From NCBI GenBank assembly GCA_002404055.1, contig DHIZ01000424.1:22005-51522 (forward strand): DNA of 29,518 bases, given 5' to 3'. Numbering within the stretch: position 1 is the stretch's first letter; every line of letters starts with the position of its first letter. The notes below the pieces were generated by a model, which saw only the letters and a program-made list of their open reading frames with translations, was not told the origin of the DNA and made no database searches. Made by a program: the position numbers and the translations under genes. Positions 1-6,830 of this stretch are shown here, piece by piece. The stretch is from Chloroflexi bacterium UBA4733 (GTDB lineage Bacteria; Chloroflexota; UBA4733).

Positions 1-60
1 CCCGCGACTTCAGTCGCCGGGAGGTCCCAAGCATCCGGCGCAAAACTTTGCGGCGCACTC
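1..60 (+). mobile_element. Possible right end of an IS200/IS605-type (TnpB) element
   Basis: The window opens with an imperfect hairpin at 1-21 (CCCG-CGACT-tc-AGTCG-c-CGGG), followed by a second near-palindrome around 39-57 (GCGCAAA...TTTGCGGCGC). A GCGACTTCAGTCGC hairpin is familiar from the ends of IS200/IS605-family elements, where it forms part of the tnpB-associated guide RNA. If so, the element body lies to the left of the window with tnpB on the plus strand. No transposase coding is visible here, so this rests on hairpin resemblance only. Confidence 0.4.
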
Positions 61-219
61 GATGACTTGCGGTACCCCACTTTGTGATACTGCTCGGTTG
101 GTGATAGCGGCGGCCAGCTTGATGCCGAACCCCCAAGCGAGTCTCATCGCCCGGCAGCTCCTCTGGGACCCACCCACCGGTGATGATTGGAGGCCGGGCA
201 CGCTAACGACCTTGCTGCT

Positions 220-309
220 TCAGGTGAGCAGCGGCTTGATCTGCTCGGCGGCGGCTTTCGCTACCGTATCGGCGGGGCGCTCGCCGTCCCAGAGGTAATC
301 CAATCTCGC
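220..309 (-). pseudogene. C-terminal scrap, probably of a family-1 solute-binding protein
   Basis: Read on the minus strand, this stretch encodes LDYLWDGERPADTV followed by AKAAAEQIKPLLT and a TGA at 222-220. The pattern (a short hydrophobic segment, then an alternating Ala/Glu/Lys amphipathic helix ending in -PLL-) is typical of the last helix of extracellular family-1 solute-binding proteins. No start codon or upstream domain survives: reading upstream quickly leaves recognisable protein and enters the hairpin at 320-340. The family assignment is an inference from about 27 residues. Confidence 0.45.
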
Positions 310-319
310 GATGGCTCCC

Positions 320-340
320 CTGCTCACGAAAGGTGAGCAG
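320..340. repeat. Perfect 8-bp stem-loop at a rearrangement junction
   Basis: CTGCTCAC (320-327) and GTGAGCAG (333-340) form a perfect stem around the 5-base loop GAAAG. There is no T-run on either side, so it is not an obvious intrinsic terminator. The right arm is part of a 10-base direct repeat, AGGTGAGCAG, at 222-231 and 331-340. The two copies bracket the solute-binding-protein scrap and lie next to the point where the dehydrogenase N-terminus stops. Confidence 0.6.
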
Positions 341-382
341 TTACCCACAGCCAATAATAGCGACGCGGTACTGATCAGTCAT
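341..382 (-). pseudogene. N-terminal stub of a Gfo/Idh/MocA oxidoreductase
   Basis: An ATG at 382-380 overlaps the stop of the upstream dehydrogenase (GATGACTGA arrangement) and encodes MTDQYRVAIIGCG followed by TAA. The residues VAIIGCG are the first beta strand and glycine-rich turn of the Rossmann fold that opens every Gfo/Idh/MocA protein. The reading stops inside this motif, so at least 300 residues are missing. It was probably the third gene of the minus-strand operon, translationally coupled to its neighbour, and was lost by a deletion or rearrangement joining it to the sequence at 220-340. Confidence 0.65.
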
Positions 383-1499
383 CGACCGTCCAGTCCGCCA
401 GACCCAGCGGCAGCGGTGCTGGCCGGGCGCAGGTGCTCTGTAGCGTGACGTGGCGGTTCTCGGCAGAGGCGTCGTGCATGGCCGTGATAATGTCCAGCGC
501 GTGGTAGGCCATCTCGCCGCTAGCGCGGTGCGGCCGACCGTGGCGGATCGCCGTCACCATGTCGGCAACGCCAACGCCTCGGCTGTCGGCGTTGTAGCCG
601 AACTGATTCTCGACGGGGATCAACTCAGGGTTACTCGCGGTGCGTAGGTAGAGCTGACCGCCGAAGTAGTTCGGGTCGATGCAGCGCAACGATCCGTCGC
701 TGCCATAAATCTCAATGGGCGGCAGGCCGGTTCTGTAGATGTCCGCAGTCATCAGGAACTGGCAGATGGCGCCGTTGGCGAAATCCAACAGGCCGGCCAC
801 ATGGCTGGGGGCATGCACCGGGCGCAGTTGGCCGCCCAACTCGCGTTCACTCCAGGTGACACGGGCAGAGCCGGTGACACGCGCAACTGGACCGAGCAGG
901 TTGATCAACGCATGCAGGTAGTAAGGGCCAGCGTCGAACGCCTGCCCGCTGCCGTACTCGAAGAAGTCGGTGAGGTGGAAACTCTGGTAGCCGCCATCCT
1001 GAGCTCTCGGTTGGAATGTGGGGCGGCTCTGCAGGTTGGCGAAGGCCGCGACGGGCTCGCCGATAGCTCCCTCATCGAGGAGTTTGCGGGCGGTCTGCCA
1101 GGCGCCGCCAAAGAACGTGTCAGGCGCGCCGCCCACACGCAGCCCTTTGCGGGCTGCCGTATCCAACATGCTCTTCGCCTCGTCCCGATGCACCGCCAGA
1201 GGTTTCTCGTTGTAGACGTGCTTGCCGGCTTGGAGGACGGACAACCCCACTTTCCCGTGGACACGGTGGGGCGTGAGGTTGATAATCAGCTCGACCTCCT
1301 GGTCAGCCAGGATCTGCTCGACGGACAGTGCCTTGGGGACGTCGAACTCGGCGGCGCGCGCCTTGGCGGCATCCAGGCGCGTGTCCGCCACGGCCACAAT
1401 GTCAAACGCGGCAAACAGCTTGGCGTTCTTGAGGTAATTGGGGCTGATGACGCCGCACCCGATAATGCCGACTCTGGCGGGACGATCGATCACTTGCAT
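375..1499 (-). CDS. Gfo/Idh/MocA family oxidoreductase
   Basis: This is a 374-residue NAD(P)-dependent sugar or inositol dehydrogenase-like protein, of normal family length. The N-terminal Rossmann motif VGIIGCGVISPNY is at about residues 9-21. The family EKP motif (NEKPLAVH), which supplies the catalytic lysine and cofactor contacts, is near residue 100. The C-terminal alpha/beta domain carries the substrate site (DAGPYYLHALINLLGP). I chose the ATG at 1499 because GGAGG lies 10 bases upstream. An in-frame ATG at 1517 overlaps the stop of the upstream isomerase (TGATG) but has no ribosome site. The gene follows the TIM-barrel isomerase in one minus-strand transcript, a pairing typical of inositol-like and unusual-sugar pathways. 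The substrate is unknown. Confidence 0.93.
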   Translation of the reverse strand: MQVIDRPARVGIIGCGVISPNYLKNAKLFAAFDIVAVADTRLDAAKARAAEFDVPKALSVEQILADQEVELIINLTPHRVHGKVGLSVLQAGKHVYNEKPLAVHRDEAKSMLDTAARKGLRVGGAPDTFFGGAWQTARKLLDEGAIGEPVAAFANLQSRPTFQPRAQDGGYQSFHLTDFFEYGSGQAFDAGPYYLHALINLLGPVARVTGSARVTWSERELGGQLRPVHAPSHVAGLLDFANGAICQFLMTADIYRTGLPPIEIYGSDGSLRCIDPNYFGGQLYLRTASNPELIPVENQFGYNADSRGVGVADMVTAIRHGRPHRASGEMAYHALDIITAMHDASAENRHVTLQSTCARPAPLPLGLADWTVDD

Positions 1500-1516
1500 A
1501 CTGTCCTGGCCCTCCA

Positions 1517-2314
1517 TCAATAGCCAAGACGGCGCAGGTACTCGCGGTTCGCCCTGGCAGCCTCCCCGGGCGCTTTGGGTGGGTAGGGACTGTCTAGCTC
1601 CACAGATACCCACCCCTGGTAGCCACTGCGCTCCAGTGCCTCGAGCGCGCGCTTCGGCTCGAAGCCGACGTTACCCTGCCCGAGTTCGGCAAAGCGACTG
1701 GTCGTGCCGAAGCGCTCCTGACGGTGGTTCCAGTGGCCCGGGTCGTCGGCATGGAAGTCCTTGAGGTGAACGTGGGCGATGCGCGGTCCCAGACCCACGT
1801 CGAAGACGCGCAGCGGATCGCTGCCGGCGGCCAGCATATGACCCGTGTCGTAGAGCAGCCAGAGGTTAGGCGCAGCCGCCAGGAGCCGCTCGGCATCCTC
1901 AACGGTCTCGATGAGGGTACCCAGGTGGGCGTGGTGGAAACCCTTCATACGCAGCCGCTTGCACTCCGCGAGCACGCCATCGAGTGACTGGGCGGCACGC
2001 TTCACGTCGTCATCGGTCGGATTGAGGCCGCCCCAGTCACGTCGGCGCAAGGCCGGCGCCTCCACGGCGTCGTTGCCAAGCGTCGCGTTATAGCCAACGC
2101 TGGCGACAGGGTCGGGGCCGTTGGCATTGACCAGGTGCAGACCGAAGGAGCGCGCCTGGCTCGCGCGCTCCACCAGTTCCTCGGCCGAACCGCAGCGTAC
2201 GCCCTCAACACCGTCCCAGCCGGCCTCCGCAACCTCGGTGAGCACCTTCTCCAGGTTTTCGTGCTGTTCACCTCCCCACTGGATCAAGTGGCAGGCCAAG
2301 CGAAATGTTCCCAT
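1517..2314 (-). CDS. Sugar phosphate isomerase/epimerase (xylose-isomerase-like TIM barrel)
   Basis: This 265-residue protein has the AP-endonuclease-2/xylose-isomerase-like TIM-barrel fold, as in IolE, hydroxypyruvate isomerase and sugar epimerases. Visible landmarks are LACHLIQWGG at the first strand, GFHHAHLGTLIE in the middle, LLYDTGHMLAAG (an Asp/His metal site), IAHVHLKDFH and WVSVELDSPYPP. Together these give the usual Glu/Asp/His/Glu divalent-metal set. The start is well placed, with AAGGAG 8 bases before the ATG. It is cytoplasmic, with no signal peptide. It is the first intact gene of the minus-strand operon downstream of the LacI-type operator at 2706-2715 and is followed directly by the dehydrogenase. 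The exact reaction cannot be told from sequence. Confidence 0.9.
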   Translation of the reverse strand: MGTFRLACHLIQWGGEQHENLEKVLTEVAEAGWDGVEGVRCGSAEELVERASQARSFGLHLVNANGPDPVASVGYNATLGNDAVEAPALRRRDWGGLNPTDDDVKRAAQSLDGVLAECKRLRMKGFHHAHLGTLIETVEDAERLLAAAPNLWLLYDTGHMLAAGSDPLRVFDVGLGPRIAHVHLKDFHADDPGHWNHRQERFGTTSRFAELGQGNVGFEPKRALEALERSGYQGWVSVELDSPYPPKAPGEAARANREYLRRLGY

Positions 2315-2346
2315 TGATCACTCCTTCAAATCGAACGGACGAACAG

Positions 2347-2625
2347 CTAACGAGGGTGCGCCTCAAACCGACGAGGTCTACAGAGCGCGCTGTACGCCAG
2401 TGGGTCTGCGTAACAAGCCGCATTACGGTCCCAGGGTGAGCAGTACAGACCGGGCAGGATGCCCTCGCCACGGCAGGCGTCGACAAACTCCTGCGCCACG
2501 TCGCCTTTGCCTCCTCGCCAGGGACTGCTGCGAACGCAATGGTCGGTTGTGGTCGTCGGTCAGAGACAAAAGCCGTCGTGATGTTTGGCCGTGAGGATGG
2601 CATCGTCTCGTTCCACCTCGCACAC
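2347..2625 (-). pseudogene. Decayed GH29 alpha-L-fucosidase fragment
   Basis: Minus-strand translation gives AILTAKHHDGFCL, then TGA (2562-2560), then PTTTTDHCVRSSPWRGGKGD, VAQEFVDACRGEGILPGLYC and SPWDRN. This is the hallmark core of glycoside hydrolase family 29 (AKHHDGFCLWP...TDH...SPW..GKGD...G.Y.SPWDRN). The stop replaces the invariant Trp of the LWP motif (TGG to TGA). Similarity starts abruptly near 2601, fades after about 2401, and the frame ends with TAG at 2349-2347. The N-terminal part and the catalytic nucleophile region are missing. It lies between the operon promoter (2716-2744) and the isomerase, so it was probably the operon's first gene. Confidence 0.85.
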
Positions 2626-2705
2626 GCCTCCTTGCCTGGTTCACGCGCCGCGCATGGAGGCATCCACACCGCCCCCACATCGGGTCGCTGCGCGGCTCAA
2701 TCTGG

Positions 2706-2744
2706 GAACGTTTTCAGGCTACCATACGCCCCGCAGCTTGTCAA
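2706..2744 (-). promoter_or_regulatory. Sigma-70-type promoter with overlapping LacI-family operator
   Basis: On the minus strand TTGACA (2744-2739) and TAGCCT (2721-2716) are 17 bases apart. Immediately after the -10 box lies GAAAACGTTC (2715-2706), centred on AACGTT, the typical core of LacI/GalR-family operators. The operator would cover the transcription start. The divergent gene at 2859 encodes a LacI-family protein, so it is the natural candidate repressor of the isomerase/dehydrogenase operon. Confidence 0.6.
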
Positions 2745-2821
2745 GGAGTTTGATTCTGGTGCTTCCCAGTCTCACGCGGCACGCCAGCGGTCCAGGCCAG
2801 GGGCGCTGGCCTCCAGGGCCA

Positions 2822-2858
2822 TTGACCCCGGCCCGATAGCATCGGTATACTGCAATCG
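2822..2858 (+). promoter_or_regulatory. Leaderless promoter of the LacI-family gene
   Basis: TTGACC (2822-2827) and TATACT (2846-2851) are 18 bases apart, and the ATG follows the -10 box by 7 bases. Transcription would therefore start at or next to the start codon. No Shine-Dalgarno sequence precedes the ATG, which agrees with a leaderless message. A perfect inverted repeat, CCGAT-agc-ATCGG (2833-2845), fills the spacer and could be an autoregulatory site. Confidence 0.65.
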
Positions 2859-3926
2859 ATGTACGATAAAACCTCTCGCCCCGCCCCAACGCTGCGCGAC
2901 CTGGCAAGCGCGCTCGGCGTCTCGACGTCGACGGTCTCCCGTGCCCTCAACAACGGCCCCTACGTCAAGGAGGCGTTGCGCGGGCGTATCCAGCAGGCGG
3001 CACGCGAGGCCGGCTACCGGCCCGATCCGCTGGCGCGCGGTCTGAAGACGCAACGCACCTACCGCGTCGGTCTGGTCATCCCGGACATTCTCAATGACTT
3101 CTACGCGGCGGCGGCGGCAGCGATCGAACGGGAGCTGTCCGCCGCCGGCTACCGGCTCCAGTTGATCATCAGTAACGACGACCCCACGCTGGAGGCGGCC
3201 GCGGTTGATGACCTGCGGCACGAGCGGGCTGATGGCATGATCTACGTTCCCAGCGAGCGCCGCAGCGCTGCCGCGGCCCGTCTCGTGACACTTGGTGTGC
3301 CCGTGGTCGAGTTGGTCCGGCGATCAACGGAGCAGGGCGTGGACTCGGTGCTGGCCGACGAACGCACGGGCGCAGCAGCGGCCACCCGCCACCTCCTCGA
3401 CCTGGGCCACCGCCGCATCGCCTTCATCTGCGGGCCCTCGACGCTCTCGACCGGGCGGGAACGGCTCGTCGGCTACCACCAGGAGCTGGCGGCTGCCGGG
3501 ATCCCGGAAGACCCGGCCCTGCGGCGCATCGGCGCCTATCGGCGGGCGTTCGGCTACGAGGCGCTGCAGGCGCTGCTCGACAACACGCCTCCGCCCACCG
3601 CCGTGGTGGCGGCAAGCAACGAGTTGCTGATCGGCGTCCTACGGGCAGTCTACGAACGCCGCCTCGTCGTTCCGGATGAACTCTCCGTGGTGGGGTTCGG
3701 TGATCCTGACTGGTTTGGCGTCGCCCATCCCCCCATCACGACGGTGGCTCTGCCGATCGCGGCGATGGCGGCGGCAGCCGCCCAGCAGATCATCCGGCGG
3801 TTGGCCGGGCGGGCGGCCTCCAGAGCGTCCGCGGTCGCCGCGCAGCCGGTGCATCAGCAGTTCGCCACGACGCTCCTGGTGCGCGGCAGCACCGGAGCGG
3901 CGCGGACGAAGGGGGTGACGGGATGA
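2859..3926 (+). CDS. LacI-family transcriptional regulator
   Basis: This 355-residue protein has the standard LacI/GalR layout. An N-terminal helix-turn-helix (TLRDLASALGVSTSTVSRAL) is at about residues 11-30. A hinge helix region follows (YRPDPLARGLK), then a periplasmic-binding-protein-like sensor domain (VGLVIPDILNDF, GVPVVELVRR, RRIAFICGPS, VVGFGDPDWF). It would bind a small sugar or acid and repress nearby catabolic operons. The likely targets are the minus-strand operon with an AACGTT operator at 2706-2715 and its own promoter. The message appears leaderless. Its stop overlaps the next start as ATGA (3923-3926), so regulator and solute-binding protein are translationally coupled, which is unusual for a regulator. 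Confidence 0.95.
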   Translation: MYDKTSRPAPTLRDLASALGVSTSTVSRALNNGPYVKEALRGRIQQAAREAGYRPDPLARGLKTQRTYRVGLVIPDILNDFYAAAAAAIERELSAAGYRLQLIISNDDPTLEAAAVDDLRHERADGMIYVPSERRSAAAARLVTLGVPVVELVRRSTEQGVDSVLADERTGAAAATRHLLDLGHRRIAFICGPSTLSTGRERLVGYHQELAAAGIPEDPALRRIGAYRRAFGYEALQALLDNTPPPTAVVAASNELLIGVLRAVYERRLVVPDELSVVGFGDPDWFGVAHPPITTVALPIAAMAAAAAQQIIRRLAGRAASRASAVAAQPVHQQFATTLLVRGSTGAARTKGVTG

Positions 3927-5197
3927 GCAGCGACACGACGCTTCGCCTGGCCTACCGCGAGTTCGTCGGCTTCGCGCGGGCGCTGGCGCGCCAGGGCGCC
4001 GCCTACGCCGAGCAGGCGCCGGGCTTTCGGCTGGAAAGCCGGGCGTTCGACGTGCCCCAACTCTACGACGAGCTGGTCAGCCGGCGCGGGGCCCGGTCCA
4101 GTCGCTACGACCTCTGCATGGTGGTGACCGATTGGTTGCCCGAGCTGATTCGGAACGGCATGCTCCTGCCGCTCGACCCCTACCTGGCGGCCGACCCGCC
4201 GCCGGACTGGCCGGACGGCTGGTCGCCCTCCATGCGCCAGTTGCAGACCGACGGGAACGGCCGGATCTTCGGGCTGCCCTACCACGACGGGCCAGAGGTG
4301 CTGCTCTACCGCACCGACCTGTTCAGTGACGAGCGCGAGCAGACGCGCTTCGCGCAGCAGTACGGGCGGCCCTTGCAGCCGCCGCGTACCTGGTCCGAAT
4401 TCCTCGACGTGGCGACGTTCTTCACCCGGCCCGACGACGACCTCTACGGCTGCGTTGTCGCGGCCCAGGCCGACGGCCACAACGACGTCTACGACTTCAT
4501 GCTCCATCTCTGGAGCCGGGGCGGGCGGCTCTTCGACGCCGAACTCCGTCCGGTCTTCGCCGGTGCGGCGGGCGCCGCGGCGCTGCAGTACTATCTGGAC
4601 CTCATCCACCGCTACCGGGTGACCCAGCCGCAGCCGTGGGCGTATGAGAGCGTCGCTTCGAGTGACTTCTATGCCTCCGGCCGTGCCGCGATGATGTGGA
4701 ACTGGTGCGGCTTCCAGGCCGTGGCCGATACCCCGGAACTCTCCCGCATTCCCGGTCGCACCCGCGCCACGATGGTGCCGGCGGGCGACGGACCGGGCGG
4801 GCGGGCCGTGAGTCTCAACATCTACTGGGTGCTGGGCATTCCGGCCGGCTGTCCGCATCCCGAGGCTGCCTACCGCTTCCTGCGGCACCTGGCGACGCCA
4901 CAGATGGATAAGGTGACCAGCCTGGAGGGGGGCACCGGCACCCGTCTCTCCACCTGGCGCGATCCTGCCGTGCGCCGGCAGTTTCAGTACTACGAGGTGA
5001 TGGAAGCGGTACATCAACAGGTGGAGAGTCCGCCGCGTCTCCCCGAATACCCGGCGATCAACGAGGTGCTGAACCGCATGGTGGCGGACGCGGTCGCCGG
5101 GCGACAGGGAGTGGCAACCGCCCTGCGGATGGCGGCCGCCGAGGTAGAACTGATCCTGGAAGGCGCCGGCTACTACACGGCAGGACCACGCGCATGA
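3923..5197 (+). CDS. Family-1 solute-binding-like protein without a signal peptide
   Basis: This 424-residue protein has the fold signature of ABC-transporter family-1 solute-binding proteins: TLRLAYREFVGFARAL as first strand and helix, GMLLPLDPYLA, GRIFGLPYHDGPEVLLYRTD, the hinge YASGRAAMMWNWCG, and NIYWVLGIPAGCPHPEAAY near the end. The mature-type sequence starts within six residues of the ATG. There is no hydrophobic signal segment and no lipobox cysteine, unlike the other solute-binding proteins in this window. The start is fixed by the ATGA overlap with the LacI gene, and upstream sequence in this frame is regulator coding, so a missed signal peptide is unlikely. No permease or ATPase gene is present. 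It may be a cytoplasmic sugar sensor or carrier, or a secretion-dead relic kept in a coupled operon. Confidence 0.85.
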   Translation: MSSDTTLRLAYREFVGFARALARQGAAYAEQAPGFRLESRAFDVPQLYDELVSRRGARSSRYDLCMVVTDWLPELIRNGMLLPLDPYLAADPPPDWPDGWSPSMRQLQTDGNGRIFGLPYHDGPEVLLYRTDLFSDEREQTRFAQQYGRPLQPPRTWSEFLDVATFFTRPDDDLYGCVVAAQADGHNDVYDFMLHLWSRGGRLFDAELRPVFAGAAGAAALQYYLDLIHRYRVTQPQPWAYESVASSDFYASGRAAMMWNWCGFQAVADTPELSRIPGRTRATMVPAGDGPGGRAVSLNIYWVLGIPAGCPHPEAAYRFLRHLATPQMDKVTSLEGGTGTRLSTWRDPAVRRQFQYYEVMEAVHQQVESPPRLPEYPAINEVLNRMVADAVAGRQGVATALRMAAAEVELILEGAGYYTAGPRA

Positions 5198-6327
5198 CGT
5201 CTCCGACCGGCGGCGCGGCCGCAGCCTCGGCCTTGCTCCTTGACCTGGAGGGTTCACCGACATTGCCGGCCAATGCCGGCGACTACGGTATCGCCAGCGT
5301 CGGCGCCGGCGCCATCGTCAATGCCTGCCACCTGCCGGTCTACCGGCGGGCGGGGCTGCGCCTGGCCGGTGTCTTCGACGTTCGCGCCGAGGCTGCCGAG
5401 GCGACAGCCCGGGCCTTCGAATTGCCCAGGGTCTACCGCTCCCTGGAGGAAGTGCTGGAAGACCGCACCGTCCGCGTCGTAGATGTGGCCGTTCCCGCCA
5501 CCGAGCAAGCGGAGATCGCCATGAAGGTGGCCGCCGCCGGCAAGCACTTGCTCTGCCAGAAGCCACTGGCCGAACGCTATGACCAGGCCGTGCAGGTGGT
5601 GGAGGCAGCCCGCGCCGCCGGCGTGAAGCTGGCCGTCAACCAGCAGATGCGCTGGGATCCGGGCATGCGCGCCGTCAAGACGCTGCTGGACCGGGGCTGG
5701 CTCGGGCAGCCCTTTGCCGCGAGCATCACCGTGAACGTGCGCACGCCCTGGGAGGGCTGGCCCTGGCTGCTGGCCAAGCCGACGCACGAGATCATGTATC
5801 ACAGCATCCACTATCTGGACAGCCTGCGCTTCCTGTTGGGTGACCCGGCCTGGGTGTTCGCGCACGGCGCCCAGTTCCCCGGCTTCCCGGCCCGCGGCGA
5901 GACGCGTACCCTCCTGCTCCTGGAATACGCCAAACCGGTACACCTGCGCGCAGTCGTCCACGACGAGCACCACAATACGTCGGCGGAGGACGACTGGTTT
6001 GCTACCTTTCGGGTGGAGGGGACGGAGGGGACGGCCAAAGGGACGATCGGCGCGCTCTACGACTATCCCCACGGACGGCCCGACACGTTGACCTACACCT
6101 CGCGTCTCCTGCGTCCGAACGCCTGGATCACACCGCGGCTGGCAGGACGCTGGTTCCCCGACGCCTTCCTCGGACCGATGGCCTCGCTCCTCACCGCCAT
6201 CGCCACCGGGGGCGAAGCGGAGACGAGCGAGGCGGACAACCTGGGCACGCTGCGTCTCATGTTCGCGGCCTACCGCTCCATGGCCGAGCGCCGGACCGTT
6301 CCCCTGGCGGAAGAGGTGGCTCGTTGA
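5194..6327 (+). CDS. Gfo/Idh/MocA family oxidoreductase
   Basis: This is a 377-residue dehydrogenase. About 30 residues of Ala-rich leader precede the Rossmann motif (YGIASVGAGAIVNACHLPVY). The family EKP motif reads QKP here (LLCQKPLAERYD), keeping the lysine but not the glutamate. The substrate domain includes NQQMRWDPGMRAV and HEIMYHSIHYLDSLRFLLGD with the conserved HxxxxxD-type helix. The start overlaps the previous stop as ATGA, and the gene ends in TGATG shared with the VOC gene. It probably oxidises a sugar or cyclitol hydroxyl with NAD(P). The specific substrate cannot be deduced. Its place between a solute-binding-like protein and a VOC protein suggests an early oxidation step. Confidence 0.92.
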   Translation: MTSPTGGAAAASALLLDLEGSPTLPANAGDYGIASVGAGAIVNACHLPVYRRAGLRLAGVFDVRAEAAEATARAFELPRVYRSLEEVLEDRTVRVVDVAVPATEQAEIAMKVAAAGKHLLCQKPLAERYDQAVQVVEAARAAGVKLAVNQQMRWDPGMRAVKTLLDRGWLGQPFAASITVNVRTPWEGWPWLLAKPTHEIMYHSIHYLDSLRFLLGDPAWVFAHGAQFPGFPARGETRTLLLLEYAKPVHLRAVVHDEHHNTSAEDDWFATFRVEGTEGTAKGTIGALYDYPHGRPDTLTYTSRLLRPNAWITPRLAGRWFPDAFLGPMASLLTAIATGGEAETSEADNLGTLRLMFAAYRSMAERRTVPLAEEVAR

Positions 6328-6830
6328 TGGTCCAGGATCTGATCTGCGGCCTGTGGCACACCAGTTTCACCGTGGCCGACCTCGAGCGTTCCCTCGCCTT
6401 CTACCGCGACCTGCTCGGCTTGGAGGTCGTGGTGAGCCAGGAGCAGGATAATGCCTACACCCGACGCCTGGTCGGGATGGCCGATGCCCGACTGCGCGTG
6501 GCGCAATTGCGCGTGCCGGGAGCAGCGCTTGGGCCCTCCGGCCATCACCTGGAGCTCGTCGAGTACCTCGCGCCACGGGACGAGCCACTGCAGGTACGTA
6601 CCAGCCGGCCCGGCGCGCCGCACCTGGCCTTCGTGGTGCGCGACCTGCCCACGATCTACCGCCGGCTGCTGGAGGCAGGCGTACCCTTTGTCTCCCCACC
6701 CGTCGCGATCGAGGCGGGGGTCAACGGTGGAGGGATGACGGTGTATCTCCGCGATCCCGACGGGATCACCCTGGAGCTGGTGCAGCCACCCCCCAACCGC
6801 TCCTTGCCAGGCGGGGAGGGGCCGCGATGA
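6327..6830 (+). CDS. VOC-superfamily (glyoxalase/epimerase-like) protein
   Basis: This 167-residue protein contains one full vicinal-oxygen-chelate domain made of two beta-alpha-beta-beta-beta modules. Likely metal ligands are His11 (LWHTSFTVADLERSLAFY), Glu in HHLELVEY, His in PHLAFVVRDL and Glu in DPDGITLELVQ, matching the H/E/H/E set of glyoxalase I and methylmalonyl-CoA epimerase. It is too short for an extradiol ring-cleaving dioxygenase. The ATG at 6327 forms TGATG with the upstream stop; a TTG one codon earlier is less likely. The downstream lyase starts at an ATGA overlap. It could epimerise or isomerise the oxidised intermediate made by the preceding dehydrogenase. Confidence 0.9.
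   Translation: MVQDLICGLWHTSFTVADLERSLAFYRDLLGLEVVVSQEQDNAYTRRLVGMADARLRVAQLRVPGAALGPSGHHLELVEYLAPRDEPLQVRTSRPGAPHLAFVVRDLPTIYRRLLEAGVPFVSPPVAIEAGVNGGGMTVYLRDPDGITLELVQPPPNRSLPGGEGPR

Noticed and set aside
62..298. Short plus-strand frame at the left edge
   Set aside because: It has no protein-like pattern or ribosome site, and it is opposite the more convincing solute-binding tail at 220-309.
2560..2562. TGA read as Trp (recoding) to rescue the fucosidase
   Set aside because: TGA is used as the normal stop in many coupled genes here (ATGA and TGATG overlaps), and the fucosidase is also truncated at both ends.
3854..5263. Long minus-strand frame opposite the solute-binding-like gene
   Set aside because: It is a GC-driven shadow frame with no family motifs; the plus strand shows a coherent protein with coupled start and stop.
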